A stretch of DNA of 45,039 nt from a virus (IMGVR_UViG_3300047678_000811:1-45039); one strand, 5' to 3'. Positions 8,414 to 18,193 are shown, counted from the first letter of the stretch. The notes: a model not told the origin generated them from the letters alone. Program-made: numbers and translations.

Positions 8414-10093
8414 CTACGGATGCAGCAGCAGACAGGCAGCGGCGGCCCGTGCCGCCCGCCCGCGCTTCGCCGCCTCCGCGATACCCTCTTTCCCGGAACG
8501 GGCCTGTGCGGCTTCCTCAGGAGTCAGGGCGCCCTGCTTCTCCATCGCGTCGATGGTAGCGCTGGCCTCCTGCAATTCGATGTCTAGATCATCCCCCTGC
8601 GCTTCCTTCACATAGCGGTCGGCGGCGGTGGAGGCTTCCTGCGGCGGGACGGCGGTGCTGCGCTCTACATTCCGGCCATAGGCGACGGATGCGGTGCGGG
8701 CTTGGTCGAGGGCTGCCGCGCTGGTCTGGTCGGCGGCGCGCGTCAGGGCCAGGCTGGCCTCGCGCTGGGCGGCCAGCATCGCAGCCGGTTCCTGCATCCG
8801 GTCGGGATAAAGACCACGGAAGCGGCGCGATGCGGCCTCGGCGGCGGCGGTGATCTGCGGCGGGGTCAGGGCGGCTTGCACATCCGCCTCGGTGCGGCGG
8901 CGGCGCAGGCCGGACAATTCTTCCGCCACGCGGGCTTTCTGCGCTTCGGCGGCGCGGCGGTCGATCAGCGGCTTGGCCTGCTCCCGCAGCTTTTCCGGCG
9001 TCGTGTCGGTCAGCAATTCGTCCCGGCGGGTGGAAAGCTGGCGCTGTACCTCCGGGGCAAGGTCCGGCTGGCGCAATTGGCTTTCGACCGCATCAAGGCG
9101 GGCCAGCAAATCCTCGGCCTTGGGATCGCCGGGCGGCAGCGCCTTGATCTGGGCGTCCAGCGCGTCCACCTCGGCCATGAGGCGGGCTTCGTCCGACGCC
9201 AGCCGGAGGCCCTGCACGGTCGGCAGTTCATCGAACCGGCGATAAAGGGGATCGGTCAGGACAATATGGTCCACCTGCACCGGGCGGCCCTCGGCCATGT
9301 TCGCCAGCGCGCCGCGCAGGGTGGCGTCCCGCGTCTCCGGGGCCATCCGGCCGATGAAATCGGACACCGCGCCGAACCCGACGTGCAGCCCGCCGCCCAG
9401 CACCGTCCCCAGCGCGACATTGATGAGGCTGTCGCCCATCGTGTAATCGTCGCCCAGATATTGCGCCGCGCCGTAATTGATGGGTTCGATGCCAGCCGCG
9501 CCAACCGCGCCCTCAATCCCGCCCGTGAACGCACGCGCTGCGGTTTTGCCGTATTTCGCGGTCCACAGGGCGGCGCGGGCTTCCGGCACAATCGGGATGA
9601 AGGCCGATGCGACGTTGAGCGGGTCGGTGGCGCTGACCGCAAGCATGGTGGCGAAATTGGCGATGCCATAGGTCAGCCCGCCGGGCGCGCGGTTGAGCGA
9701 TGCCTGCCGGGCGATTTCTTCCTGCTTGCGCCGGACCATGATCGACACCGCGCCCGCGCGGGTGGGGCGGTCGAATGTCAGGCCGAGAGACTGGCCATAT
9801 TGGGCGTTGAGGGTCTTAGGGTCCTGATATTCGTCCGCCTTGCCGAAATCGAAATCCATGTCGATGCGCGACAGGTCTTGCTCGCCCATCTGTTGCGCAA
9901 ACATGGCGCGGCGCTGTTCGGGATTTGACCCGGCCCACGCCAGCCCGAAGGCGTCGATGGTGGCGGCAATCGGGTTATGGACGAAGGTCTGTTCGGCTGT
10001 GGCGGCCAGCGCATCCCGCCAAGGCAGCGTTACGCGGTCCAGCAGCCCGGCGCGGGAAATGTCGTCTTCTGGAATGTCGGTGCCAAAATTCAT
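8414..10093 (-). CDS. Internal virion protein
   Basis: The 559-residue protein starts MNFGTDIPEDDISRAG in an ATGA overlap with the previous gene, which argues against the longer frame. The N-terminal 250 residues are mixed and contain a hydrophobic segment (FATMLAVSATDPLNVASAF). From about residue 300 it is Ala/Arg/Glu-rich and probably coiled coil. It lies between two ejection proteins, matching an inner-core component. No enzymatic motif was seen. Confidence 0.65.
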   Translation of the reverse strand: MNFGTDIPEDDISRAGLLDRVTLPWRDALAATAEQTFVHNPIAATIDAFGLAWAGSNPEQRRAMFAQQMGEQDLSRIDMDFDFGKADEYQDPKTLNAQYGQSLGLTFDRPTRAGAVSIMVRRKQEEIARQASLNRAPGGLTYGIANFATMLAVSATDPLNVASAFIPIVPEARAALWTAKYGKTAARAFTGGIEGAVGAAGIEPINYGAAQYLGDDYTMGDSLINVALGTVLGGGLHVGFGAVSDFIGRMAPETRDATLRGALANMAEGRPVQVDHIVLTDPLYRRFDELPTVQGLRLASDEARLMAEVDALDAQIKALPPGDPKAEDLLARLDAVESQLRQPDLAPEVQRQLSTRRDELLTDTTPEKLREQAKPLIDRRAAEAQKARVAEELSGLRRRRTEADVQAALTPPQITAAAEAASRRFRGLYPDRMQEPAAMLAAQREASLALTRAADQTSAAALDQARTASVAYGRNVERSTAVPPQEASTAADRYVKEAQGDDLDIELQEASATIDAMEKQGALTPEEAAQARSGKEGIAEAAKRGRAARAAAACLLLHP

Positions 10094-12591
10094 TCCGGCA
10101 TCGCGTTCGATTTGGCGATTTGCGCCTCGGTGGCGACGGATGCCCGCGCGCCCGCCTGAGTCAACGCCGACCACGGATAGGAGATGGTCTTGCCGCCCAC
10201 GCCGCGCGCCGGGACGAAGCCGGATTCCTGCGGATAGGCCAGATACAGCCCGCTCTCATCCGGCAGCGTCAGCCAGACACCCTTGCCGCGCAAAACTTTC
10301 CCGGAAAGCTGCTGGCGTGTTTCACGTGAAATGCGCGGGTCGGCAAGCGATTGCTCCGGCATGATCGCCGCATCTGGCAAGGCGCTCAAAAGCTGGCGCG
10401 CGCCGCTTTCAACCGCGTCCGCGTCAATGCCGGTGGGCACGCGGAATGTGCCGGTGAAAGCATAATGCTTGCCCAGAATGTCCTGCACCGCCCGCTCGGC
10501 CGCGTTGCTGACGCCCTCCTGCGTGAGCTGGTAGGCATAAAGCTGCGCCGCCTCGGCCTGCACTGCCGCCGCGCGGGTGTTGCCGGACTGGCCGACCAGC
10601 GTCTTGGTGAAGGGCGCTAGGGCCTGGGCAACCGATTTGTCGATCTCGCTGGCGTCCGGTGTGGCCTTGCGCAGCGTCTCCCGCCCGGTGTTCACCGCGT
10701 TCGCCATGCGCCACGCCACCGCCGGATCGCCCTTCACCTGCGCGAGCGCGATGGCTTCGGACGGCAAACCCTTGCGCTGCAATTCCCCCATGACCTGGGG
10801 GAAGTATTTTCCATACTGCCGTTCCAGCCCGCCGATGATCTGCACCATGTTGTCGGCGCGCTTTTCCGGGTTCGGCGGATTGTTGAACTGCTGGACGATG
10901 CCGCTCACCTGCCCATCGGACAGAACGCGGGGGGCCAAGATGCCCATGTCCCGCTGCGCCATGATCGAATTGCGGACGCCATTCTGGAAGATGGTCGGGT
11001 TATCGGACCGCAGATATTCCGCGATGTCGGGCCGAGCAAAATTGACATAGCCCGCCGGGTCGCTGGCGAGCGCCTTGTTCCGCGCGTCCCGTGCCTGCAA
11101 GAACGCCTGATAGGTGCGCTGACGGTCGGCAAAGCCCTGCCCGTTCCCGCCCTTCTGGCCCCATGCCCAATGGATGTGGTCGCCTTCATCAATCAGTTCG
11201 GAAATCGGCAGTCCCTTGGCGGTGAGCGCGGCGCGCACATCCGCGACCGTCTTGCCCTTCGGCAGCACGAAATCCATCGCCGCCGCGTCAAGGTGCTGGG
11301 AGTTCGCAACCCCGCCAACCTCGGCATTTTTCTCCGCCGTGCGCGCGCCGCTGGTGATGGTGCTGCCGGGGAACAGGTCAGTGATGGCGGCTTGGGCGGA
11401 CGCCTCGCTGATCGGCGGCGCGGTGCCTGCCGGGTTCAGTTCGGCATCCATCCGCGCCAACGCTTCCGGCGTGGCGTTCTTCACCTGCTGCCGCATCGAA
11501 TAGACATCGGCGGCGCTGTTGAGCTTGCTGATGATGTCTGCAGCGCGGGCGGGATTGTCGGCATAGGCGCGGGTGATCTCCGGGACGGACACCACGTCAT
11601 CATACCGGCCTGTCGCCTCAGCCTTCGCCACGGCATCGTCAAGGCGCTGATCGACGCCCTGCCGCATCTCGACCATGGCGTCGCGGCGCAGCGCGTCCCA
11701 TTCCCCGATCTCGCGCTTGCCTCGGCTGACATAGGATTCGCGCTGCTGCGGCGACAGGTTCAGGTCTTTCGACCACATCGCCTTTTCGAGGAAGTCCAGC
11801 CCGGCCTGCGTGCCGTTGGCCTTGGCTTCTCGCAGGGCCATGCCTAGCGCCGCCTCGCCATGTGCCTGCGCCACGGTTTCGGCAATGTCGTCGTCAATCG
11901 CCTGCCCGGAAATGCCGAACACGGGGTTGCGCAATTGGTCTTGCTGGTTGCGGAGCTTGGCCACCGCCGCGGCAAAATCAGGCGTTTCCGTGCCGCCGTC
12001 GTGAGACAGCGCGAAGATATCGTTCTTGGTGCTGGTGATGCCGGAGTTGATCGCGCCCAACTGCTTGCGCACGTCGCGCTGCTGCTTCTGGCCGGTCAGG
12101 TTCGCGGTGAATTGCGTCACGTCGGCAAGGCCGGTGTTCAGCAGATCGCCACGCAGCGCCGAAGGGACGCCAGCCCCGCCCGCCTGCTTCTTCACATAGT
12201 CGGTCGCCAGAAGCCGGAATCCTTCCGGATCGTCCAGCTTGTCGATCGCCAGCTTTTGCAGATAGGCCCGGCGGTCGCCCTCGCTTTGCGCTGCGAACGA
12301 TGCCTGCGCCGCATGGTTATAGGCCACGTCCAGTTCGTTCAGCGGCGTGCGCATTTCGACGGTCAGGTCGCCGGTCGCCGGGTCGCGCGTGACGGCCTGT
12401 GAACCCTTGGCCGCCATTTCCGGCTTGAGCATTTCCGTGCCGATCTGCTCAAGCTGCGCTCCGGTATCAGCCAGGCTGGACCACGCGCCGATGCCGCGCG
12501 AATATTCCGCCGCCGGGGACGGTCCGCGCACCTGATCCACAAGGACCGGCTGGCTGTTTGCACCAATGTCTATCGGGCGAGGCGTGGCCAT
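10090..12591 (-). CDS. Internal virion protein with embedded M15-type peptidase domain
   Basis: The 833-residue protein is helical at both ends and has a compact enzymatic core in the middle. SGARTAEKN (about 414-422), SQHLDAAAMD with His433 and Asp440, and EGDHIHW with His474 match the zinc-ligand pattern of the M15 (D-Ala-D-Ala carboxypeptidase / L-Ala-D-Glu endopeptidase) superfamily. The domain could cut peptidoglycan peptide bridges during DNA ejection, replacing the transglycosylase of T7 gp16. It sits between the core protein gene and another internal protein gene. Confidence 0.8.
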   Translation of the reverse strand: MATPRPIDIGANSQPVLVDQVRGPSPAAEYSRGIGAWSSLADTGAQLEQIGTEMLKPEMAAKGSQAVTRDPATGDLTVEMRTPLNELDVAYNHAAQASFAAQSEGDRRAYLQKLAIDKLDDPEGFRLLATDYVKKQAGGAGVPSALRGDLLNTGLADVTQFTANLTGQKQQRDVRKQLGAINSGITSTKNDIFALSHDGGTETPDFAAAVAKLRNQQDQLRNPVFGISGQAIDDDIAETVAQAHGEAALGMALREAKANGTQAGLDFLEKAMWSKDLNLSPQQRESYVSRGKREIGEWDALRRDAMVEMRQGVDQRLDDAVAKAEATGRYDDVVSVPEITRAYADNPARAADIISKLNSAADVYSMRQQVKNATPEALARMDAELNPAGTAPPISEASAQAAITDLFPGSTITSGARTAEKNAEVGGVANSQHLDAAAMDFVLPKGKTVADVRAALTAKGLPISELIDEGDHIHWAWGQKGGNGQGFADRQRTYQAFLQARDARNKALASDPAGYVNFARPDIAEYLRSDNPTIFQNGVRNSIMAQRDMGILAPRVLSDGQVSGIVQQFNNPPNPEKRADNMVQIIGGLERQYGKYFPQVMGELQRKGLPSEAIALAQVKGDPAVAWRMANAVNTGRETLRKATPDASEIDKSVAQALAPFTKTLVGQSGNTRAAAVQAEAAQLYAYQLTQEGVSNAAERAVQDILGKHYAFTGTFRVPTGIDADAVESGARQLLSALPDAAIMPEQSLADPRISRETRQQLSGKVLRGKGVWLTLPDESGLYLAYPQESGFVPARGVGGKTISYPWSALTQAGARASVATEAQIAKSNAMPE

Positions 12592-12596
12592 CTATC

Positions 12597-13049
12597 TCAC
12601 CCGTACGCGCTGGCGGCTTTACTGCCCGCCTTGAAGAACGATCCCGCCGCCGACAGATACCCCGCCCGCTGCGCCATCTTGCCGGACAACCGTGCCTGCG
12701 CTCCGGCCACACGCTGGTTGCTGGCGGTCTGCATGGCATTGAACCGTTCCCGGCCAATGTCCCGATAGGTGTAATCACGCGCCCCCTCGGTCATGGCCAG
12801 TGCGGACGGCGAGGTCAAATCCAGCCCGCGCGATGCGACGATGGCGTTGATATTGCCGGTCGTGCGCGTCAGTTCGTCCAGCCGCGCCGCCTGCGATTGC
12901 TTCGCCGCGATCTCGGTATTTTGCGCGTCGATCTTCAGCTCGTTCTCGCGCGCCTTCCCGGCCTCGGCGGCCATGTTGCCCTGCGTGATCGACGCCATGC
13001 CCTGAAGAATGCCGCCGCCAATGGCCAGCGGTGCCGCCAAGACGCTCAT
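12597..13049 (-). CDS. Small internal core protein (T7 gp14-like)
   Basis: The 150-residue protein starts MSVLAAPLAIGGGILQG in an ATGA overlap with the nozzle gene; a longer in-frame start would sit inside that gene. It is Ala-rich and helical, with a hydrophobic N-terminus and a repeated small-residue pattern (QRAGYLSAAGSFFKAGSKAAS) near the end. Its order immediately after tubular protein B and before the large core proteins matches gp14-type ejection proteins. Confidence 0.7.
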   Translation of the reverse strand: MSVLAAPLAIGGGILQGMASITQGNMAAEAGKARENELKIDAQNTEIAAKQSQAARLDELTRTTGNINAIVASRGLDLTSPSALAMTEGARDYTYRDIGRERFNAMQTASNQRVAGAQARLSGKMAQRAGYLSAAGSFFKAGSKAASAYG

Positions 13050-15271
13050 GTCACAATCACCTCTTGCGCGACGGAAATCACCGTCAGGGGGGTCGGAATC
13101 GGGCGGCCGATCTGCACGCACGGCTCGTACTCATAGCCGGACAAGGCATAACGCTTGACCTCGCTGCGCAGCGGCGGGGCTTCCTCCAGATCATCGCCCT
13201 GGTCATAGGCGGGGCGCGTGTTGACCTGCGTCCGGCCCTCGATGCCCAGCGTGTAGACCCCGCTGTCCTGCACGCGGATCGCAGCGTGCGTCAGGCGGCG
13301 GCGCGCAAACATCGCGCGCTGGTCGCCATCGGCCTCCGGCGGCCACAGCACCGCGTCATATTGGAAATGCAGGCCCGCCTCGAAATCCCCGTCCGCCGCG
13401 TCGATGCCGGGGATGCTGCCATCCGCCGAAACCGTGAACTCGCCCAGATATTCCGTTCCTCGGATCACCTGCACGGTCTGCCCCGCCAGATGCGGCATGG
13501 CCCCGATATCGGTCAGGATAGGATTGCCGTCATCGTCGGTGATGGCGTCGCCATTATCGTCGGTCAGCGGGAGATAAGAGCCGGAGCTTGAGAACAGCGT
13601 CGAGGCGTCCATCTGCGCATCGCCATCCAGCCGCTCCAGAAAATACTCGTCCGCCCCGCCAATGGTCCGGCGGCACACCGCATAGACGATGCCGACAATG
13701 GTCACGAACGCCAGATAGGCCCCATCCGGCGTATCCCAAGGCGTGATTCCCAGCCGCGGCGGGTTCGTGTCGAAGAACATGCAGGCCAGCGTCCCGTCCG
13801 AATTCAGGGCGAACAGGTAGCGTTCCGGCGCCTGCGCGTTGCCGCTGGTCTGGGCAAGGCTGACCGGCGTGCGGATAAGGTGCGCGGCATGGCGCGACAG
13901 GTCCGTCACCCGATATGGCGTGGTCAGATCGCCGGTCGCCAGCATCCCCATGACCCGGTTGCCGCCCGCTTCGATGAACGCGACGCCCTCCTCCATGATG
14001 ACCGGGAACGCGCTCGATGCGCCGGTCTTGTCGATCATAATCGGCTGGAAGGTGCTGGCCGCCAGCGGGGTATTGGTGTCTTCCGGGACATAATAGACGC
14101 GCCGGTCGGTCAGGATGATGAGGCTGGCCGCCGACACGCAATAGCGCACCCGCTGCCCACCTTCGGCCAGCAGGAAGAATATCGCGTCGGACACCTCGCC
14201 CTTGCCGGTGTTGAAACTGTCCCGCGCGCCGGGGGATGACAGGAGAATGGCCCCCGGAATATGGGGGAAGTCCGCAAAGCCCAGCCGCCCGCTGCGCTCG
14301 AACACATCGCCGGGATAGCCGCGCACGGGCGACAGTGCCGCCTCATCCCAGACCGTGCTTGCCGCCGGGCTGCTCGCGCCTGCGACCCCGGACGCCTTGC
14401 TGCGGGCGTAAGGCCCGACGACATATTCCGCATCGGGCGTGGTGACGAAGGTGTTGCTGTTCGACATCAGCACGGTCAGCACATTGCCCGCGATGTTCGT
14501 GATAGTCCCAGCGGCCTGGCTGTCCTGCCCCTCAACATCCTCCCCGACGCGAAAGCCCGATCCGTCCGCAACCGTCACGTCGATGGTCGGCGGCAGCGTG
14601 TCGATCACCGTGCCGGTGCCGTTCTGGCCGTCCACAACCGTCGCGATCTGGATTTCCTTGGCGGACGCGATGGTCGCGCCATAGCGGAAGCGCACCCCGA
14701 CATGCCCGGCTTCCAGCACGTCATCGGAAAAGACCAGATTGATCGTGCCCGAAGTCGCGGACGGCGTGAGGGTGATGCCCTTCTCCGCAAAGCGGTAATA
14801 GGGCTGTTGCGATGATCCGCCAGCCCCTGCGGCGAAGGTTACAAGCCCAAGCGACCACACCCCGCCAGAATAGGTCAGCAGGCGCGGCCAATAGCCTTGC
14901 AGCGTGAAATAGACCTCATTCTCGCGGGCGTGCCATGTGATCGACCCGACCTCATCCGCCGTCCATGGCCCGCCGGACACCGATTGCAGCAGCGAACCGT
15001 CCTGCGAATAGATGTCGATCCCGCCCGCCCGCACGGCGCCGATCACCGAACCAATCTCCGAAACGATGATCTCGATGGCGATGCTGTTCCCGGCTAGCGA
15101 CGCCATTCGCCGGGAGCCATTGCGCTGAGAAAAGCCATAGGAATTCAGGATGCGGCAGTTGCGGCCGCGCTTCAGCGCACGCGTCTTGGCCTCGGCGTTG
15201 CTGGCGGCGTAATCCTCCGACAGTTCCCCGAACCCGAAATCGCTTTGCCGGACGACCTGGCGACGCGCCAT
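13046..15271 (-). CDS. Tail tubular protein B / nozzle (T7 gp12-like)
   Basis: The 741-residue protein begins MARRQVVRQSDFGFGEL and soon shows the typical nozzle-family pattern of a short N-terminal region followed by beta-rich sequence. SGRLGFADFPHIPGAILLSSPG, about residues 330-350, is characteristic, as are LTDRRVYYV and TPWDTPDGAYLAFVT. It forms the tail tube below tubular protein A. Its start overlaps the stop of the tubular protein A gene. Confidence 0.85.
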   Translation of the reverse strand: MARRQVVRQSDFGFGELSEDYAASNAEAKTRALKRGRNCRILNSYGFSQRNGSRRMASLAGNSIAIEIIVSEIGSVIGAVRAGGIDIYSQDGSLLQSVSGGPWTADEVGSITWHARENEVYFTLQGYWPRLLTYSGGVWSLGLVTFAAGAGGSSQQPYYRFAEKGITLTPSATSGTINLVFSDDVLEAGHVGVRFRYGATIASAKEIQIATVVDGQNGTGTVIDTLPPTIDVTVADGSGFRVGEDVEGQDSQAAGTITNIAGNVLTVLMSNSNTFVTTPDAEYVVGPYARSKASGVAGASSPAASTVWDEAALSPVRGYPGDVFERSGRLGFADFPHIPGAILLSSPGARDSFNTGKGEVSDAIFFLLAEGGQRVRYCVSAASLIILTDRRVYYVPEDTNTPLAASTFQPIMIDKTGASSAFPVIMEEGVAFIEAGGNRVMGMLATGDLTTPYRVTDLSRHAAHLIRTPVSLAQTSGNAQAPERYLFALNSDGTLACMFFDTNPPRLGITPWDTPDGAYLAFVTIVGIVYAVCRRTIGGADEYFLERLDGDAQMDASTLFSSSGSYLPLTDDNGDAITDDDGNPILTDIGAMPHLAGQTVQVIRGTEYLGEFTVSADGSIPGIDAADGDFEAGLHFQYDAVLWPPEADGDQRAMFARRRLTHAAIRVQDSGVYTLGIEGRTQVNTRPAYDQGDDLEEAPPLRSEVKRYALSGYEYEPCVQIGRPIPTPLTVISVAQEVIVT

Positions 15272-15864
15272 CAGTACCTCCGGCGGCGGCGGCCCATGCG
15301 GGCATCGACCAAGGTGCCATCACCAAGGGGCCGGTTGCGCTGCTGCCCCGCCTCGGTGTGCTTGGCGATTTTGGACTTCATGTCGGTGCGCTGCTCGGTC
15401 GCCTCGGCTTCCGCATGGCGTTCGCTGACGCCCATGAACAGGGCCTTGAGCCGCCCCCGGACGATGCTCTTGAACCGCGCTGGCCATAGGGATTCTGCCG
15501 GCCAATACAGATGCTTGACGGTGATATCGGTATTGTAGGCCGTCCGGACGACATTGCCCTCGATCTGGTAGAATTCGCCGTCCAAATCCTGGCCCTTGTA
15601 GAGCACCGACATGACCTTCAGGACGCCCGCCGGAAGCTGCCAGCGATACTTGAGCGGAAGGTCCGATGTGGCGGTCAGGAGGCTGGGATTGCCGATCTTG
15701 GCGGCGAATTTCCAGCCGCCGTTCTCCAGTTCCTCCTCGACAAAGGCGTCATAATTCTCGATGGCGGCATTGGCCATCACCGTGCCCGGCGTCAGCGTGG
15801 TCAACGGGTCTTCACCCGCAGCCGTGAGCGCCTGATTGACGATGGAGAGCTTGGTATCGGCCAT
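15271..15864 (-). CDS. Tail tubular protein A / gatekeeper (T7 gp11-like)
   Basis: The 197-residue protein begins ADTKLSIVNQALTAAGEDPL after the initial Met, the signature start of gp11-type adaptor proteins, and continues with YDAFVEEELENGGWKFA. Residues about 115-155 have the LYWPAESLWPARF region. It connects the portal to the nozzle. The C-terminal 25 residues are Arg-rich (MGRRRRRY). A copy of the leftward repeat motif lies 30 bp before the ATG. Confidence 0.87.
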   Translation of the reverse strand: MADTKLSIVNQALTAAGEDPLTTLTPGTVMANAAIENYDAFVEEELENGGWKFAAKIGNPSLLTATSDLPLKYRWQLPAGVLKVMSVLYKGQDLDGEFYQIEGNVVRTAYNTDITVKHLYWPAESLWPARFKSIVRGRLKALFMGVSERHAEAEATEQRTDMKSKIAKHTEAGQQRNRPLGDGTLVDARMGRRRRRY

Positions 15865-15893
15865 ATCGGCAGAATGGCCCCGGAGGGGTCAGC

Positions 15894-15905
15894 CGCAACG
15901 CACCG
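15894..15905 (-). promoter_or_regulatory. Late-module repeat motif, copy 2 (before tail tubular protein A)
   Basis: An exact CGGTGCGTTGCG read leftward directly abuts the stop of the SGNH hydrolase gene (15906) and lies 30 bp before the tubular protein A start. It is followed leftward by ACCCC and a small CCCCTCCGGGG hairpin. Placement between two virion genes fits a promoter for the tail operon. This is inference from recurrence, not from a known consensus. Confidence 0.6.
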
Positions 15906-17246
15906 TTAGGCAGCGGCGAGAGGGTACAGCGCCGTGAGCAGGCTGGTCGCCGGACGGATGCCCCAATACAGCGCGCCCGCCGTGTTCGGATGCACGGTGT
16001 CGGTGCCGCAATACTGGCCAACCGTGCCGGTCGCGGCCGCACCCGCCAGCCAGTTTTCGCCGGTCGCGGAATTGTCCAACCAAATAAAGCGGGGATCGCC
16101 GTCCGCCGCACGAAGGAACGCCTCTCGCGCTGTCGAAAAGCGCGACGCCACATAGCCGCCGGTCGCGGAGCCGGTGACCTGCGGACCCCAGCTTACGATG
16201 ATGGGGTTTGGCTGCCGCAGCTTGGCGGATGCGAAATAATCATAGACCGCCGTGGCGTGCGCGGTGTCGGTATAGGCCGCATTGACCGCGAGGTTGTCGT
16301 TCACGCTGCAGGGAACGACCAGCAGGTCCAGATTGCCCACATTGCTCACGTCGATGTCGCCATTCGACATGCGCGTGCCATATGTGCCATTGGTCGAGCC
16401 GGGGTTCAGGAAGCCTGTGCCGCCATTCGCCAGAACGATCGGGTTCGGCTGGCCCAGCACTTCGCCAAAAACATCGGGCGGCCAGATTTTCTGGCTGTTG
16501 GTAGCACCGCCACCAGCCGCGCCATTGGCGGCGTTATTGCCATAGCTGTCCCAAACGAACGCCAGATTGAGCGCATCGGGGCGGCGTGCATTCCAGACCG
16601 AACACACCGGGATCGCCACGCCCGTCGCGGTGATGTTCATGCCGCGAACGGACGCGGTGGTCGGGAAATACAGTTCGATAATGCGCGGTGCGCGCGAACC
16701 GAAATCGCACGAGTAGTACCGCTGCGAGGCGTCGGGCGTGGCCTGATCGTTGGCGATGGACCGCTGGCGGATGCCAGCGTTCGCGCCGGTCAGTTCGGTC
16801 TGGTAGATGATGAAGGTATCGCCAGAACCGGCCTGAAGGGTGAACTCCAGAATTTGCCCGTCGAAGCCGAAGCGGAATCCCTGCCCGTGCATACCGCGCT
16901 TGCTGCCGGACGCGACGGACGAAATGATGCCCTGATAGTTTGACCCGACCGTGCCCCACTTGCCGATCTGCTCCAGCCGGGTGTCGGTGCCCATCTGAAT
17001 TTGACCGGACCCGAAAGCGGTCGTCTGCGCGGTGTCGAGGGTGGACGCGGTGTTCGCCGCGCCGACCGTGATGACAACGGGGGTGCCCGCCGTCTGCGGC
17101 ATTCCCCGGAAGTTTGCGGCCGAGCGCAGGATTTTCTGCGCCTTGGCCTGGAGCGACGTGAGCGGACCAATATCCTTGATAGGCAAGTCCGAATACTTAC
17201 GGATGCCGTTGTTCTGGTCCTCGTATGTCTCGGCAAACTTTGCCAT
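15906..17246 (-). CDS. Virion-module SGNH/GDSL-like hydrolase
   Basis: The 446-residue protein has a weak N-terminal third. Its C-terminal half has the SGNH arrangement: WDSYGNN with Ser234 as candidate nucleophile, CSVNDN (oxyanion Asn region), and DTVHPN with Asp416 and His419 as the catalytic pair. The family includes esterases and carbohydrate deacetylases. The gene lies between head genes and tail tubular genes, so the product may be virion-bound and deacetylate host surface polysaccharide. The substrate is unknown and virion location is inferred from gene order. Confidence 0.7.
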   Translation of the reverse strand: MAKFAETYEDQNNGIRKYSDLPIKDIGPLTSLQAKAQKILRSAANFRGMPQTAGTPVVITVGAANTASTLDTAQTTAFGSGQIQMGTDTRLEQIGKWGTVGSNYQGIISSVASGSKRGMHGQGFRFGFDGQILEFTLQAGSGDTFIIYQTELTGANAGIRQRSIANDQATPDASQRYYSCDFGSRAPRIIELYFPTTASVRGMNITATGVAIPVCSVWNARRPDALNLAFVWDSYGNNAANGAAGGGATNSQKIWPPDVFGEVLGQPNPIVLANGGTGFLNPGSTNGTYGTRMSNGDIDVSNVGNLDLLVVPCSVNDNLAVNAAYTDTAHATAVYDYFASAKLRQPNPIIVSWGPQVTGSATGGYVASRFSTAREAFLRAADGDPRFIWLDNSATGENWLAGAAATGTVGQYCGTDTVHPNTAGALYWGIRPATSLLTALYPLAAA

Positions 17247-17254
17247 CGCCGCTC

Positions 17255-17875
17255 CTAGTCGTCGCCCATCAGCAGGACCACGACGGAGATGGTGCCGGTG
17301 ACGGAGATGGTGCTGTTGGCGTCGATGGTGGCAGCCGAGCCGGACCAGTTCAGATACAGGTCAACGGCGGTTGACGTGCCGTCCAGACCGGCGGAGGAGT
17401 TCAGGCCGGCGCCAGAGAATTTGGTGCCGGTTCCGGTGCCGCCTGAAAGCGTGATGGTTCCGGTGACCGCGCCGAAATCGACTTCGGTGCCAGTCAGCGC
17501 CGCATCGCCCGCATTGGCCGCGACAGAGCCGAGGCCCATGACGAAGGACGCGTCGCCCGCCGCGCCAGTCAGCGCCGCGCCTTCGGCAAACGCGGTGTAA
17601 TCCTGACGGCAGCCGAGCGGCACAACACCGGCCTCGGCAAAATCGAACAGCTTGAGCGAGCCGGACGATCCGCCCGCGCCCGCATCGGTGACGGTGATCG
17701 ACACGGCGGACAGGGTGAAATCCAGCCGGATGATGCCGATACCGACATCCTTGATGCTCAAGGACAGGCCGGTCGCCGGGTTCAGCGATCCGATATTGTC
17801 CTCAACCAAATTCAGCGGAACGGGGACCGTGCTGCCACCGGAGAGGGTCTTGATCGCCGTCAGGGCTGTGGGCAT
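17255..17875 (-). CDS. Putative head or virion-decoration protein
   Basis: The 206-residue protein is rich in Gly, Ala, Ser and Thr with alternating beta-type pattern (VTGTITLSGGTGTGTKF) and no Lys-rich or catalytic motif. It ends TGTISVVVLLMGDD. It lies 8 bp upstream of the SGNH hydrolase gene in the same transcription direction. A surface decoration protein is plausible from composition and context, but no family was recognised with certainty. Confidence 0.55.
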   Translation of the reverse strand: MPTALTAIKTLSGGSTVPVPLNLVEDNIGSLNPATGLSLSIKDVGIGIIRLDFTLSAVSITVTDAGAGGSSGSLKLFDFAEAGVVPLGCRQDYTAFAEGAALTGAAGDASFVMGLGSVAANAGDAALTGTEVDFGAVTGTITLSGGTGTGTKFSGAGLNSSAGLDGTSTAVDLYLNWSGSAATIDANSTISVTGTISVVVLLMGDD

Positions 17876-17887
17876 GGGCGTGCGTCC

Positions 17888-18193
17888 CTATTCGAGTGTG
17901 GCGAGGATCGCTTCCGCGTCCGCCTTGGAAACCGGCTTTTCGGTGATGATCGCGCCGGACGCGTCGGACACGACGTATTTGCCCTTGCCCTTGTGCGTCA
18001 TGGATGGTTTGCCTTCGGTCTTGACCACCGGCGGACCGGGCGGCTTTTCCGGCGGCGCGACGATGGCAGCCTTCACCGGCATACCTGCGACCTGCACATA
18101 CTCGCCGGTCGCCAGAAGATCGGCGGCGTCCACACTGAACCGCTCACTGATCTCGCCGGTCGGAACGTGCTTGATCTGGACGAGAACCGACAT
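17888..18193 (-). CDS. Small head-module protein
   Basis: The 101-residue protein from MSVLVQIKHVPTGE has a beta-type N-terminal half, a Pro/Lys linker (PPEKPPGPPVVKTEGKP) and a short C-terminal helix-forming region ending EAILATLE. The start at 18193 is 4 bp from the cement-like gene; the longer frame would overlap it. Possibly a head-completion or linker protein. No recognised family. Confidence 0.55.
   Translation of the reverse strand: MSVLVQIKHVPTGEISERFSVDAADLLATGEYVQVAGMPVKAAIVAPPEKPPGPPVVKTEGKPSMTHKGKGKYVVSDASGAIITEKPVSKADAEAILATLE

Noticed and set aside
13046-15271. Possible reverse transcriptase or diversity-generating cassette, given the BPP-1-like head genes
   Set aside because: No reverse transcriptase motif or template/variable repeat pair was noticed; the similarity to BPP-1 is limited to the head module.
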